From: a virus
Strand: one strand, 5' to 3'
IMG/VR virus record: IMGVR_UViG_3300036835_000111
Span: 1-30,259 of that record
Length of the DNA: 30,259 nt
The position numbers were made by a program, and so were the translations under genes. This document shows positions 1-10,300 of this stretch, in pieces (the first letter of the stretch is position 1; each line of letters starts with the position of its first letter). The notes under the pieces were generated by a model that made no database searches, was not told the DNA's origin, and saw nothing but the letters and a program-made list of their open reading frames with translations.

Positions 1-1
1 G

Positions 2-1405
2 GTGACTGCCGAGGCCAACCTCGATCCGTCACAGGGCTTCATGGTCGGGGTCACGGAGCGAGGGCGGGCTGGAATGGTTCAGTCGTTCTCGGAGTTCACA
101 AGCAAGTACGGCGGTCGCACCGCCGATACCAAGGACATGTATGACGCCGCTCGCGGTCACTTCGAGGAGTCCGGTGGCGCGACGTTGTACGTCAGCCCGG
201 TCGCCGGTCCTGACGCTCTGGAGTCCGAGGGTGACCTCGGCGACTTCCTGCACGTCACGGCACGTGGCGTCGGCACGTGGGCGGATTCCTTGACGGTGAA
301 GACCGTCGATCCGACCTCGATGACCGACAAGGCGCGCGGCGGGATCATCTACCAAGTCGAGGACAGCGGCGAGCTGGTCGAGCAGAGTCCGGCTCTGGCG
401 ACGATGGAAGATGCGATCAGCTGGTCCGAGCTACGGAGCAGCTACGTCATATTCACGCCGCCGACGGTCGCCACACCTGGCGATCCCGTCTCTGGCGCAA
501 CAGTCGATCTGGCTGGTGGCGCCGACGATCCCGCCTGGACGGATGTCGAGCTGACGACTGCTCTGGAGCAGTTCCCGTACGAGCTGGGCCCGGGCCAGGT
601 GTCCGTGCCGGGTTCGGCCGAGGTCGGGACATGCGAGCGCGTCGCTCAGCATACGATCGACACCTACCGCGTCGGGCTATGGGATCTCCCTGACGATCCC
701 GACCCCAACGCAATCGCCACGATCCTCGGATCGCTGTACGACACTCCTGGCATCCGCAACATGCTCGGCGTCGGCCCCAGGGTGACCTACCCGTCAGACA
801 CCCCGCCCGCGACCGTCCTGGTGCCGGCAACTGGCGTCCAGACCGGAATCATCGCGCGTTGCGACAAGCAGGGCGACCCCAGTCTGTCGGCAGCTGGCGT
901 GGACGGCTACTCCGTCAGAGCCCTCGGGCTGGGTCAGTCGTACATCGACTCGGACCGTGAGGAGCTCAACGATCTGGGCGCCGCTCTGTTCAAGGAGGTC
1001 TACGGTCAGGTCAGGATGTACGGCTACCGCACGATGGCCGGACCGTCCGAGACCAACTGGCTGTTCTTCCAGGAGTCGAGGGTGATCATGATGATCGCTC
1101 ACGAGTGCAACGCCGTCCTGGAGGAGTACGTCCTCAAGACGATGGATGGGAAGAAGCAGATCCTGTCCCGCGTCAACACCGCCCTGACCGGAGTGTGCTC
1201 TCGGTTCTGGGTCGCCAACGCGCTGTACGGCGAGACGGCAGGCGAAGCCTTCCGCATCGACACGGACAAGCCGAACACGCTCGAGACCATGGTCAACGGC
1301 GAGCTGCACGCCAACGTTTTGCTCAAGACGAGCAAGCTGGCGGAGTGGGTCGTTCTGAACCTGGTCAAGTACCGGACAGAGCGGCCGCTGCCGGCCGCCG
1401 CCTAG
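2..1405 (+). CDS. Tail sheath protein (5' partial)
   Basis: Contractile tail sheath subunit, which polymerises around the tail tube and contracts on infection. The N-terminal part resembles the family's VGVTERG...SFSEFTSKYGG region, where a sheath is normally already 30-40 residues in. The usual leader (PGVYV-like) is missing, so the gene almost certainly starts upstream of the window and the GTG at position 2 is only an in-frame codon. The C-terminal third (from about residue 310: DLGAALFKEVYGQVRMYGYRTM, then VIMMIAHECNAVLEEYVL) is the conserved sheath core that packs on the tube. It is followed 12 bases later by the tube gene, the standard sheath-tube order of myoviruses. No other family fits both the sequence and the neighbours. 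Confidence 0.9.
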   Translation: MTAEANLDPSQGFMVGVTERGRAGMVQSFSEFTSKYGGRTADTKDMYDAARGHFEESGGATLYVSPVAGPDALESEGDLGDFLHVTARGVGTWADSLTVKTVDPTSMTDKARGGIIYQVEDSGELVEQSPALATMEDAISWSELRSSYVIFTPPTVATPGDPVSGATVDLAGGADDPAWTDVELTTALEQFPYELGPGQVSVPGSAEVGTCERVAQHTIDTYRVGLWDLPDDPDPNAIATILGSLYDTPGIRNMLGVGPRVTYPSDTPPATVLVPATGVQTGIIARCDKQGDPSLSAAGVDGYSVRALGLGQSYIDSDREELNDLGAALFKEVYGQVRMYGYRTMAGPSETNWLFFQESRVIMMIAHECNAVLEEYVLKTMDGKKQILSRVNTALTGVCSRFWVANALYGETAGEAFRIDTDKPNTLETMVNGELHANVLLKTSKLAEWVVLNLVKYRTERPLPAAA

Positions 1406-1417
1406 GAGGTGATGTAG

Positions 1418-1837
1418 GTGGCAAACCCCGAACGCCAAGACACCTGGCTGATCTCGTGCGTCCTCGAAGGACGTGACCTGGGAATCTGGGACACGTCAGA
1501 TGGCGGCGAGAAGGACAGCGACGAGAACCTGTATCCGCCGGGCGGAATGCTCGCGCAGATCAGCCTCGGTGGGCGTCCTACGGTCGGTGAGCTGACCATC
1601 AGCCGCTACTACGACGCAACTCGAGACCATCCACTGTTCTCGTTCTACAACCAGCATGTCGGATCGGGCCGTGGGTCGGTCGGCTTCACGCCGCTCGACT
1701 TCCACGGAAATCCGCAGGGGGCGCCCTTCGTGTACTCCGGCACGCTCAAGACGTTCACCCCGCCCACCGTGGACTCGACCTCGCAGGACGCGGCGATGGT
1801 CGAGCTTCACTTCACCGTGGAGACCCTGACGCCATGA
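1418..1837 (+). CDS. Tail tube protein
   Basis: Probable inner tail tube subunit, 139 residues, in the size range of short tube proteins. The call rests on position directly after the sheath and before the chaperone, and on the beta-rich sequence containing VGELTISRYYDATRDHPLFSFY, which resembles tube proteins of contractile phages. The GTG start is preceded by AGGAGGTGATGTAG, a strong Shine-Dalgarno (SD) sequence overlapping the sheath stop. The stop overlaps the next start (ATGA), which implies coupled translation. There are no membrane segments or signal peptide. The alternative of a minor tail completion protein is less likely because no other tube candidate is present. Confidence 0.75.
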   Translation: MANPERQDTWLISCVLEGRDLGIWDTSDGGEKDSDENLYPPGGMLAQISLGGRPTVGELTISRYYDATRDHPLFSFYNQHVGSGRGSVGFTPLDFHGNPQGAPFVYSGTLKTFTPPTVDSTSQDAAMVELHFTVETLTP

Positions 1838-2373
1838 CCATCCACGTCGAGAGCGCCGACGCAGGTCAGCCCGATCCCGAGGTCCCTCAGGAGTTCCGTG
1901 CCGATGCGCCGCCCGGCTCCGTCATCGACCAGCTGCGGCGGCGCGCGGCAGCTCAGCAGAAGAAGAAGGTCAAGGCATTCCCGGTGGGCGGCGAGTTCGG
2001 CGACTGGCTCCAGGTTCGCTACACGCCGCTTCCGCCCGACCAACTCGACGACTTCATCGCGGGGCAGACGGAAGTCAGCCAGGAGCGTGCCGTCGAGCTC
2101 AACATGGACATGATGGCCAGGTCATGCGTTGACGTCATCGGCGTCAACCAGGACTCGAAGGACGTCACGATCCTGCAAGATGCCGATGGTCCGGTCCGTT
2201 TGGAGCATCGCCTGATCGTCCTCCTGGACATGCCGATCCCGGAGGGTGCGCTACTGACGTCAAGGGAGGTCATCAGCTACATCTTCGGCAACAACGGACT
2301 GGCCATCGGCGAGCACGGTGACCAGATCGTCTCCTGGATGCGCAAGCCGGGAGTGGCGGAGGGAAACTCCTAA
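1834..2373 (+). CDS. Tail assembly chaperone (short, G-like form)
   Basis: Probable tail assembly chaperone (lambda gpG / P2 gpE functional class), which coats the tape measure protein during tail polymerisation. It is 179 residues, acidic and soluble, and lies between the tube and tape measure genes as in nearly all long-tailed phages. Residues 63-100 (LQVRYTPLPPDQLDDFI...) and 105-160 resemble actinophage chaperones. The final codons before the TAA (2371-2373) contain the heptamer G-GGA-AAC at 2361-2367 in the correct frame for -1 slippage, and the -1 frame stays open for 78 more codons (see the extended product). The start ATG overlaps the tube stop. Confidence 0.8.
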   Translation: MTIHVESADAGQPDPEVPQEFRADAPPGSVIDQLRRRAAAQQKKKVKAFPVGGEFGDWLQVRYTPLPPDQLDDFIAGQTEVSQERAVELNMDMMARSCVDVIGVNQDSKDVTILQDADGPVRLEHRLIVLLDMPIPEGALLTSREVISYIFGNNGLAIGEHGDQIVSWMRKPGVAEGNS

Positions 2374-2603
2374 CGCCACAAGCGTCCCAACTTCTTGGCA
2401 GAGCCTGTACCTATGGACTAAATCCCCTAGATGTTCTCAGAGCTGATCAAATCGAACGCCAGGTCCTCATCGAGCTTGCAGAGTCGATCATTGAGGCAGG
2501 CATCGAGCGCGATGAACTTCTCGCGAACCGGATCATTTGGGAGCTAGGCGAAGCTCTGAAGAAAAAGCCATCGAGGCCCGACCCAATCTATCCTGACCGC
2601 TAA
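1834..2603 (+). CDS. Tail assembly chaperone, -1 frameshift extension (GT-like form)
   Basis: Predicted fusion product of about 256 residues. Ribosomes read the chaperone to AAC at 2365-2367, slip back one base on GGGAAAC (2361-2367), and continue in the -1 frame to TAA at 2601-2603. The extension (78 residues, beginning LLTPQASQLLGRA and containing the acidic helical QIERQVLIELAESIIEAG) has no start codon or ribosome site of its own. It fills the otherwise empty 230 bases and its stop overlaps the tape measure start (TAATG). This is the classical G/GT arrangement. The heptamer fits X-XXY-YYZ with zero-frame boundaries G|GGA|AAC. I did not identify a downstream stimulatory pseudoknot. Confidence 0.85.
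2361..2367 (+). promoter_or_regulatory. -1 programmed frameshift slippery site GGGAAAC
   Basis: Heptamer in the zero frame G-GGA-AAC, two codons before the chaperone stop. Re-pairing in the -1 frame gives GGG-AAA. The downstream -1 frame is open for 78 codons and ends exactly at the tape measure start. Confidence 0.85.
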
Positions 2604-4552
2604 TGGCAGATCCCGTCATCACCACGTTGCGAATCCTCGGCACACGAGCGTACATCAACGGCGCCCGTGCATCAGCCCGTGCGATCCGCGATGTGGGGCG
2701 GGCGAGTGAAGAGTCGTCGGCTGGGATGCAGCTGTTCAAGGGCGGCCTCGGTGCCGTGACTGGGGCGCTCGGCGTCCTGATGTCGGCGGCCAAGAGTACT
2801 GGTCTGATCATCGGCGCCCTCGGCCTGTACGGAGCCAAGACTGGCTTGCAGTTTGACGCAGCGATCGAGCGCTCAACTATCGGGATGCAGACACTCCTCG
2901 GCTCCTCCAAGGAGGCCAAGAAGGTCGTCGAGGCGGTTCAGGCGTTTGCACTCAAGGCGCCGATGCTCTCGGTGTCCGATGCTGTTCAGTCGACGCAGAT
3001 GCTCCTTGGCGCCGGGATGAAGGCCAAGGATGCGGTCCCGACGATGAAGGCGTTCTCGGATACGCTCAGCGCGATGGGCCGTCGGCCCGAGGATCTGTCG
3101 CGTATGACGTACGCCTTCCAGCAGATGATGTCTAAGGGCAAGGTGACGGCCGAGGAACTCAGGGGCCAGCTTGGCGAAATCTTCCCGGGCATGAAGTTGC
3201 TTGCCAAGGGTATGGGGATCTCGGTCGGTGAGCTGGCGAAGAAGATGAAGAAGGGCGCTGTTACCGGCATGAAGCCGATTCACATCCTGCTCGATCAGAT
3301 GGAGAAGCAATTCGGCGGGGCCACCGAGCGGAGCGCCCGTACATTCACCGGCCAGTTGAACAACATGAAGGAGAACGCCAGGAAGATCCTCGGCGACATC
3401 TTCAAGCCGTTGTTCGACTATCTGCGCGACAAAATCTTCCCGTGGGTGAATAAAATCTCCCAGAAGATCGGGGACTGGGCCAAGGCGGGCGGTCCAAAGC
3501 GCGTGATTGATGCATTCAAGGAAGGGTTCCAAGGCACCACGTCGCGGATTGTCAAGGAGCCTGGCGGAATGAAGCGGCGCGAGACAGTCGAGCCGCGCAA
3601 GCGTGGCGGCGTCCTGGGCGTCATCCAGAAGGCTGGAGATATTCTCGGCCAGAAGGTGCTGCCGAGGGTCACCAAGGATGCCAAGGCGCTGTGGGATGCC
3701 CTCAAGCCGGCAGAGCCGTTCGTCAAGAACATCTTGCTCCCGTTCGTTGAGGGATTCGCCGTCGGTTTGCTCAAGGGCCTCGAAGGTCTCATCCCGCTCA
3801 TCAAGATTTTCGCGCAGGCTCTTGGCCGGATCGGTACGAAGGCCAAGCCGCTCAAGAAGGTATTCCAGACAATCGGCTTCGTGCTCGGCTTCGTGTTCGG
3901 TCCCGCGAAGCTTGGCATCTTCCGCCTGTTTGGCAAGGCGGTCGAGTTCGTCATGGGCCCGGTCCGCAAACTGCTCGGTTGGCTCGGCAAGGCCGGTCCG
4001 GTCGTCAGCTCGGTGATCGGCTGGTTCGTCAAGCTGAAGGGCAAGATCCCGAGCGTGGTAGGCAAGACGATTGCCTGGATCGTCGGCGCCTTCAAAGGAC
4101 TGGGCAAGAAGATCCCTGGCGCCCTCCAGTCAATCCTCGGCGCTGTGATCTCAGCCATCGTCAACTTCGGCACGAAGATCGGTCAGGCTCTGGGCGATGC
4201 AATCTGGAATGCGCTCCCGGGCTGGGCCAGGAAGTTGATCGGCGGCGGACTGAAGATTGGCGGCAAGGTCATCGGGGCATTTGGCGATGTATTTGGCGGC
4301 CCGAGCGCGAGCAACAGATCGCCGTTGCTCGGCCCGCAAGCTCTTGAGGCGGGGCCGCCGTTGCGCGGGCCGACTGGGCCGAGGTCGCCAGGTGAACGTG
4401 GCAATATCTCGATCACTCCCGGCGGTCGCGTCCGCAGGAACGCGAGCCTGCCTGGAGTTCACGTCACGGTGCACTCGCACATCAACTGGAAGGGCCGCGA
4501 GGTCGCCAGCGCCGTTGCTGAGGATACGGCAGACAAGAAGGCGAGGCGCTGA
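2603..4552 (+). CDS. Tail tape measure protein
   Basis: Sets tail length and is ejected with the DNA. At 649 residues it is short for a tape measure. The N-terminal 230 residues show the conserved tape-measure core: LQFDAAIERSTIGMQTLLGS near residue 85, then APMLSVSDAVQSTQMLLGAGMK and ELRGQLGEIFPGMKLLAKGMGIS. Several hydrophobic stretches lie between about residues 370 and 540, alternating with Lys/Gly-rich segments, as expected for a protein that may interact with the host membrane. The ATG overlaps the TAA of the frameshifted chaperone. Using the common rule of roughly 0.15 nm per residue, the tail would be about 100 nm. The C-terminal 100 residues are low complexity (Gly, Pro, Arg). Confidence 0.92.
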   Translation: MADPVITTLRILGTRAYINGARASARAIRDVGRASEESSAGMQLFKGGLGAVTGALGVLMSAAKSTGLIIGALGLYGAKTGLQFDAAIERSTIGMQTLLGSSKEAKKVVEAVQAFALKAPMLSVSDAVQSTQMLLGAGMKAKDAVPTMKAFSDTLSAMGRRPEDLSRMTYAFQQMMSKGKVTAEELRGQLGEIFPGMKLLAKGMGISVGELAKKMKKGAVTGMKPIHILLDQMEKQFGGATERSARTFTGQLNNMKENARKILGDIFKPLFDYLRDKIFPWVNKISQKIGDWAKAGGPKRVIDAFKEGFQGTTSRIVKEPGGMKRRETVEPRKRGGVLGVIQKAGDILGQKVLPRVTKDAKALWDALKPAEPFVKNILLPFVEGFAVGLLKGLEGLIPLIKIFAQALGRIGTKAKPLKKVFQTIGFVLGFVFGPAKLGIFRLFGKAVEFVMGPVRKLLGWLGKAGPVVSSVIGWFVKLKGKIPSVVGKTIAWIVGAFKGLGKKIPGALQSILGAVISAIVNFGTKIGQALGDAIWNALPGWARKLIGGGLKIGGKVIGAFGDVFGGPSASNRSPLLGPQALEAGPPLRGPTGPRSPGERGNISITPGGRVRRNASLPGVHVTVHSHINWKGREVASAVAEDTADKKARR

Positions 4553-5361
4553 TGCCAGGTACCGTTCATACCGGCCGGGCAGCAACCCTCAGGTCCGGGC
4601 CGACCGTAATCAAGCAAACGCCGCAGCCTACGACGAGCAGCGGGCGCAAGCCGCGTGGCACGAAGGTCAAGCCGCCCCCTGGTTATCTCTACTTCCAGTG
4701 CTCGTCTCCCAAGGCCGGCTTCCAGGTTCGGATGGGCGACGATCCCTGGATTCCTACCGCGGGCTGGGGAGCGTTTGAGGTCGTTGATCGGGCGCGGCAG
4801 GTCGGCATGACCATCGAGGGCGGCGTCGAGCCTTGGCAGTACACGGGCTCGATTCTGTTCGATGGTCTCAAGCACAAGATGTCGCAAGATGACGACATCG
4901 AGGCGTTGCTGACGCTCGCGCACGGCGATCAAGACAACGGGCCCGGGATCATTTCGATTTACGGGCTCTCAGAACTTGAGAAGAACGATTGGGTGATCGA
5001 GTCGCTCGACTTCGATGCGGCTTCTCAAATCCGCACAAACGGGAAGCTGCGTCGCCTTCGCCAAAAGGTGAACCTGACGATTCGCGAGTACGTCAGCCCG
5101 GACTACTTGCGCACCGCGAGTAATGCCTTCAAGCGGCCCAAGGGCGATACGACGGTCATCATTACCAAGCATGGCGATACACCGCACAAGCTCGCTGTTC
5201 GCTTCAACTGCGACTGGAAGGACATCCGGGACCTCAACCCGACGCGCAAGATCCACAAGGCGAATCAAGCACTTGCTGTAGGGATTCGTCTCCACGTGCC
5301 GAAGAAGCAGACGAAGCCGCACAAGGCCAAGACGAGCAAGACGCGAGGCTCCCGTGGCTAA
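4552..5361 (+). CDS. LysM-domain baseplate/tail protein
   Basis: Tail completion or baseplate protein of 269 residues ending in a LysM module (about residues 203-250, TVIITKHGDTPHKLAVRF...LNP...VGIRLHVP), followed by a Lys-rich tail. In contractile systems (P2 gpX, T4 gp53, Afp7/PVC7) a LysM protein links tape measure, hub and baseplate. Its position directly after the tape measure and before the hub matches. The N-terminal 35 residues are basic and probably disordered. The middle part (FQCSSPKAGFQVRMGDDPW... to SDYLR) looks like the structural domain seen in actinophage proteins of this class. The start overlaps the tape measure stop (TGATG) and the end overlaps the hub start. Confidence 0.75.
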   Translation: MPGTVHTGRAATLRSGPTVIKQTPQPTTSSGRKPRGTKVKPPPGYLYFQCSSPKAGFQVRMGDDPWIPTAGWGAFEVVDRARQVGMTIEGGVEPWQYTGSILFDGLKHKMSQDDDIEALLTLAHGDQDNGPGIISIYGLSELEKNDWVIESLDFDAASQIRTNGKLRRLRQKVNLTIREYVSPDYLRTASNAFKRPKGDTTVIITKHGDTPHKLAVRFNCDWKDIRDLNPTRKIHKANQALAVGIRLHVPKKQTKPHKAKTSKTRGSRG

Positions 5362-7369
5362 GGCAATCGTCAAAGCGAAGGACCCATATCGCTTCAACGC
5401 GTCTACATGGAAGACGAAGGCTGAGTGGAAGAAGTGGGAGCGCGTCGGGATGCAAAAGACGCTCCAGCTCAACAAGATGAATCTCATCTGGGTGGACCGG
5501 ACCGTCGCCGACTTGGAGATCACCGGAGCCATCGAAGCCATCCAGATGGACCGCACCATCGAGGGCGCATCGACGTTGGAGATAACTCTGCGCGATCCGC
5601 ATCGCCATTTGTTCAGCCGCGTGCTGGGCAGGTCGGTCGAGCGGAACAGGCCGACGATGCAGAGCAAGCGGTCGGTTCCGGTGGATGAAGGTTGGCAGGT
5701 GATCCACCAGACCGACATCATCGAGCGTGCTGTCGATATCGAGATCGATGGCGTTTACTTCCGGCTCGTCAAGGTGAACATCAACTGGGGTATCTCCCAG
5801 TACATCTTGACGTTCGAGGATCGCATCATCAATCGGCTGCGCAAGAAGAAGGGTGCGCTCAGCGCGAGCCGCGCTCAGGTGACGCGCGCCGAGTTCATCC
5901 TGCGGTTGCTCCGCGAGGTTCGTGCGGAGAAGACACCCTTCGTGTGCCCGGAGTTGCACCAGAAGCAGATCATCGCGAAGGGCAAGGATGTCGGTGCCCA
6001 GCCCGACCCGGATATCGGGCAGAGCGGCTTCTCGACCGGCAAGCACTTCACAGTCCAGGGCCAGAAGGCGACTATCGGCCAGCGGCGCAATATGGGCAAG
6101 GTCATCGAGTCTGCCCAGGGTGTTCCAGGTGCCAGCAAGAAGGCGATCAAGGCGGTCGTTGAGGCGGTCATCGTCGAGAGTCGCGTCAGGAACCTGCCCG
6201 ATGGCGACAAGGATTCGCGTGGCATCCTGCAGGTGCGCGATTCGACGGCGAGCCCTCGTCACCTCGATAATCGCGACATCGACGCCTGCGTCCGCGAGTT
6301 CATGGAGAACGGATTCTGGGGCAAGGGCGGGGCGATCCAAATTGCCAAGCACAACCCAAGCAAGGACGCGGGCTGGGTTGCGCAACAAACGCAGGGCTCT
6401 GCGTTCCCGGATCGCTACAGCAAGTGGTCAGATGAGGCGGAGAAGTGGCTAGAGGGCTACGCTAGCGGCGCAGGGGCCGGGGCCGGGACCTACGTCAAGA
6501 GCTACCAGTACCAGCGTGATGCGAAGGAGGATAGCTGGACGTGTATGCAGCGTCTTGCCGATGAGGTCAACTGGCGGCTTTTTGTCGTCGGCAAGGTGAT
6601 GTACTTCATGTCCGAAGATGATCTCTATCGGCGGCGGATCAGGCATTTGATTACGCCGGACGATTCAGACTTCATCGACTTCCAGGGTGACGTTGACTGG
6701 GGTAAGCCTGTCAATGAGATGACTGTCCAGGTCACGGCCGGTCGCTGGGACGCGCCGCCCGGTTGCGTCATCGAGTTCGACGGGTTCAACGTCATCGATG
6801 GGCGCTGGCTCGTGTCGGCCTCGACGCGCGATTGGTTCAGCCCGGTCATCGAGCTTACCCTCAAGCAGCCGGGCAATCCGGATCGCGAGCCTGCTGCTGA
6901 TCGTGCCACGCGCGCATCCCGGGCATCCGAGGGTGGCGGCGGTGGGCTCAGCCTAGGCAAGTCTGGAGACTACTACCACTACGCTCAGCTGGTCTCGAAA
7001 AACACGCAGAGCTACCATCTTGGCGGTGGGCACGGGCCGCTCGCTAGCTTCAATTCTGGCACCAACTTCGATTGCTCAGGATCGACGAGTTGGGTTGCGT
7101 GGAAGGCCGGGATGTGGGAGAAGACTGGGCCATATGCCGGTGTAGCTCGAACGTCAGGGCAGTTTGAAAGTTGGGGAGAGGCGGGACGCGGCGAACGCAT
7201 CACAGTCTGGTACAACGCGGGTCACGTCTTCACGATCTTTGAGCCGGGGGCGGATGTTGGGCACAAGCGTTTCGACACCGGCGGTCCCGGTGGCGGGTCG
7301 GGCGCTCGCATCCGCGACGCCTGGCGCTCAACTAATGGCTTCCAGCCACGACACTGGCCGGGTACGTAA
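5354..7369 (+). CDS. Baseplate hub protein with transglycosylase and NlpC/P60 domains
   Basis: Central hub (P2 gpD / T4 gp27-gp5 class) fused to two peptidoglycan hydrolases, 671 residues. Residues 1-200 and about 375-520 look like two halves of the hub fold. Inserted at about 262-370 is a lytic transglycosylase-like domain: VESRVRN (Glu near 275), then GDKDSRGILQVR, then VAQQTQGSAFPDRY, a pattern I know from actinobacterial proteins. The C-terminal part from about residue 540 is NlpC/P60-like, with FDCSGSTSWVAWKAG (catalytic Cys near 573) and a His in YNAGHVFTIF (near 622). Together these would cut glycan and peptide bonds when the tail tip reaches the wall. The GTG start at 5354 lies inside the end of the LysM gene. 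A Gly/Ser linker (about 520-535) precedes the peptidase. Confidence 0.85.
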   Translation: MAKAIVKAKDPYRFNASTWKTKAEWKKWERVGMQKTLQLNKMNLIWVDRTVADLEITGAIEAIQMDRTIEGASTLEITLRDPHRHLFSRVLGRSVERNRPTMQSKRSVPVDEGWQVIHQTDIIERAVDIEIDGVYFRLVKVNINWGISQYILTFEDRIINRLRKKKGALSASRAQVTRAEFILRLLREVRAEKTPFVCPELHQKQIIAKGKDVGAQPDPDIGQSGFSTGKHFTVQGQKATIGQRRNMGKVIESAQGVPGASKKAIKAVVEAVIVESRVRNLPDGDKDSRGILQVRDSTASPRHLDNRDIDACVREFMENGFWGKGGAIQIAKHNPSKDAGWVAQQTQGSAFPDRYSKWSDEAEKWLEGYASGAGAGAGTYVKSYQYQRDAKEDSWTCMQRLADEVNWRLFVVGKVMYFMSEDDLYRRRIRHLITPDDSDFIDFQGDVDWGKPVNEMTVQVTAGRWDAPPGCVIEFDGFNVIDGRWLVSASTRDWFSPVIELTLKQPGNPDREPAADRATRASRASEGGGGGLSLGKSGDYYHYAQLVSKNTQSYHLGGGHGPLASFNSGTNFDCSGSTSWVAWKAGMWEKTGPYAGVARTSGQFESWGEAGRGERITVWYNAGHVFTIFEPGADVGHKRFDTGGPGGGSGARIRDAWRSTNGFQPRHWPGT

Positions 7370-10300
7370 TGCCTGATCTTGATCTCGTCACTCAGCCGCC
7401 CCCGAGCATTAGCGTTGACCGCGAGGTCGTCGAGGGCACCCTGCGCAAGTACAATGGGCAGTACTGGGCGCAGGTTGACAATCAGGCGCAGCTTTGGGGT
7501 CCGGTCTTTGGAGGGGATGACTCGCTCGTCGGCAAGAAGGTTTGCCTCGGAATTAGCCAGAAGTCGGCCCCATTCATTATCTGGCCGAGTCTCGGTGGCG
7601 GCGGCGGTAGCGACGTTGATGTCAACGCGGATGCTGCGGCGACGACATTGGCCCCTGGTGCTCCGGCGACCGCCGTTGTTACTGAACCAAGCGCAAACTT
7701 CTTTCACTTTGCTTTCGGTATCCCGCAAGGCACGAAGGGCGACAAGGGCGACAAGGGCGATCCTGGCGCTGCTGGTACTCCCGGTCCGCCAGGCACCGTC
7801 TACGACTCCGATCAGGTTGGGACGATCAAGTCGTTCTCAGGTCAGGCAGTCCCTACCAACTGGATGCTTGCCGATGGCCGGAGCCTCCTGCGGACAGACT
7901 ATCCCGACCTTTTCAACGCGATCGGCACTACGTACGGGAATGTTGACTCGACGCACTTCAACCTGCCCGACCTGCGCAGCAAGTTCATCTATGGCGCCGC
8001 TACCATCGGTGGGCAAGGCGCCACCGGCGGCGAAGCGACGCATCTGCTGACCGGGGCTGAGTCTGGCCAGAAGGCTGTTTCGACCGGCGGGCGAAGCACG
8101 ACGCACTCGCATCCTACGGACCCGTATCTGTCCGATCACGGCACTGGTTGGGCATACGCCCAAAACTCGGGCGTCGCCGTCATCTACATCATGAACGCCA
8201 ATACGGGCGTTGATAATGCAGATCATACCCACGCGATTGCTGCATCGAACGCGGCTAATGCCCACAACAACCTGCCGCCCTATATCCTCATCGCCCAGAT
8301 CATCAAGGTCACGGGCGCGCAGATCAACGCTGGCGGAGCGTTGCAGGGCGCAACCGGGGCCAAGGGCGATAAGGGCGACAAGGGCGATACCGGCCCGATG
8401 GGGACGGTCTACGATACCGATCAGGTCGGGACCGTCAAGACGTTCGCGGGCAAGACGATTCCGACCAACTGGATGCTGGCTGATGGTCGGTCGTTGAGTC
8501 GCACCGCCTACCCAGACCTTTTTACGGCAATCGGCACAACATATGGCTCCGTCGATGCTGCGTCCTTCAACATCCCGGACTTGCGCTCGCGCTTCGTCTA
8601 TGGAGCTGCGCAGGCGGACCTCTCCGACGTGGGCACTAAGGGCGGCGAGGCTACCCACTTGCTGACGGGCGCGGAGTCTGGCACCAACGGCTCGGGCCAG
8701 GCAGCTTACCCCAGCAATCCGTACACAGACTACTCTGGCGCAGGCAACTCCTTCATCGGCAGTGGCGGTCCGGGCTCGCAATACAATGTCTACAAGATGG
8801 CGTCGAACTTCGCCGCGCTGCAGACACGCAACGCAGATACTGCGCACAACAATCTTCCGCCATACATCCTGATCGCGCAGATCATCAAGCATACCGGCGT
8901 CCAGGTTGACTCAGGTGGAGCGCTCGTCGGGCCTGCTGGTCCGGCCGGAGCGGCGGGCGGCCAGGTCTTCACGCAGATCATCGGGGACGGCGCGGCGACC
9001 TCCTTCACGGTTAACCACGGATTCAATAACCAGAATGTGACGGTCGTAGTCCGGCGCAACTCGCAGCCGTACGACCAGGTCGATTGCGACGTTGAGCACA
9101 CAGGCCCGAGCGTTGTGACTGTCAGGACGGCTCCAACTGTTCCGGCAGTTGGCGAGTACGTCGTCCAGGTTGCTGCGCCTGGCACCCAGGCAACGCTCAG
9201 CATTACGATGGACGTCTGGCATACTGTTGGCGCCGCCGGAGAGCCTGCGTTCGCCAATGGTTGGGTAAATGTCGGCGGTGCTTGGGGTAGTGCTCGTTTC
9301 CGCAAGTTCCCTGAAGGTCGCGTTCGCTTGGCTGGAGCGATCAAGGGGCCCAGCGGTTCTGCTTGCTTCACGCTGCCGGTTGGCTACCGGCCGCCGAGTG
9401 GCCTAATTGTTGCAGTTGCCGCGAATGCCGACGATGCGATAGTGACCATCAATCCTGATGGCACCGTCGTCCCGCAGAACAATGGTAGCTCAATCGTAGC
9501 CAATAGTTGCTTCCTCGATGGCATCGAGTTCGACATAGAGACGGTGTCGCAGGTTGCCTCGATTGTGGCGCAGCCAATCGAGACGTGGCATCAGGTCGGA
9601 GCCGCAGGCGAACCTGCCTTCCAGAATTCATGGGTCAACTTCGATGTGGCTACCATGTCGCCGGTTGGCTTCAAAAAGTTCCCTGATGGGCGAGTGCGCT
9701 TGCGCGGGCAGGTCAAGACTGGAACGGCCGGACTCGTGATCTTTACGCTGCCGGCTGGATATCGTCCGCCATTGCGCCAGGACTTTGCTCCCTCCGGATC
9801 GCCGCCGGGACCAGCCCCTCCGGTCGGCATCGCCATCCTGGCCGACGGCACAGTCGTCCCATCGTCGTCGCAGGGCAATGCTCGCGTTAGTCTCGATGGG
9901 ATGGAGTTTGATACGGAGACTGTCGGGGCTTACGCGCCTGGCGTCATCGGGCCGCCGACTGTCACGTCGTTGCCGCTCCAGCCGCTCGATGGGCAGGAGT
10001 GCTACTACCGCTTCACGCCGACTGCGACGCCCGCCAACGCGATCCCGCTGTTCTGGCACCTGCGCTACGACCTCGTGACCGCCAAGTGGTACCCGGTCAA
10101 TGATCCGGTTCCGCTTGAAGCCTTCTTCGCAGCAGGCGTATCAACGTCGATGGGCTCGGGTGCATGGGGCACGTACGATGCCAATGACCCGCGCGTGACG
10201 ACTCCGCTGCCGGGCATCTACGACATCGAGACCGGCACCAGCGAGACATATGCCGGCGTCGCGATCAATATGAATGTCGGGATCGGGATCAACGGGACGG

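Noticed and set aside
5234-6388. Long open frame on the - strand (384 codons)
   Set aside because: It lies opposite the hub gene, has Leu/Asp/Arg-rich composition typical of a reversed GC-rich coding frame, and has no ribosome site. Similar - strand frames at 12211-13101 and 24178-25128 were rejected for the same reason.
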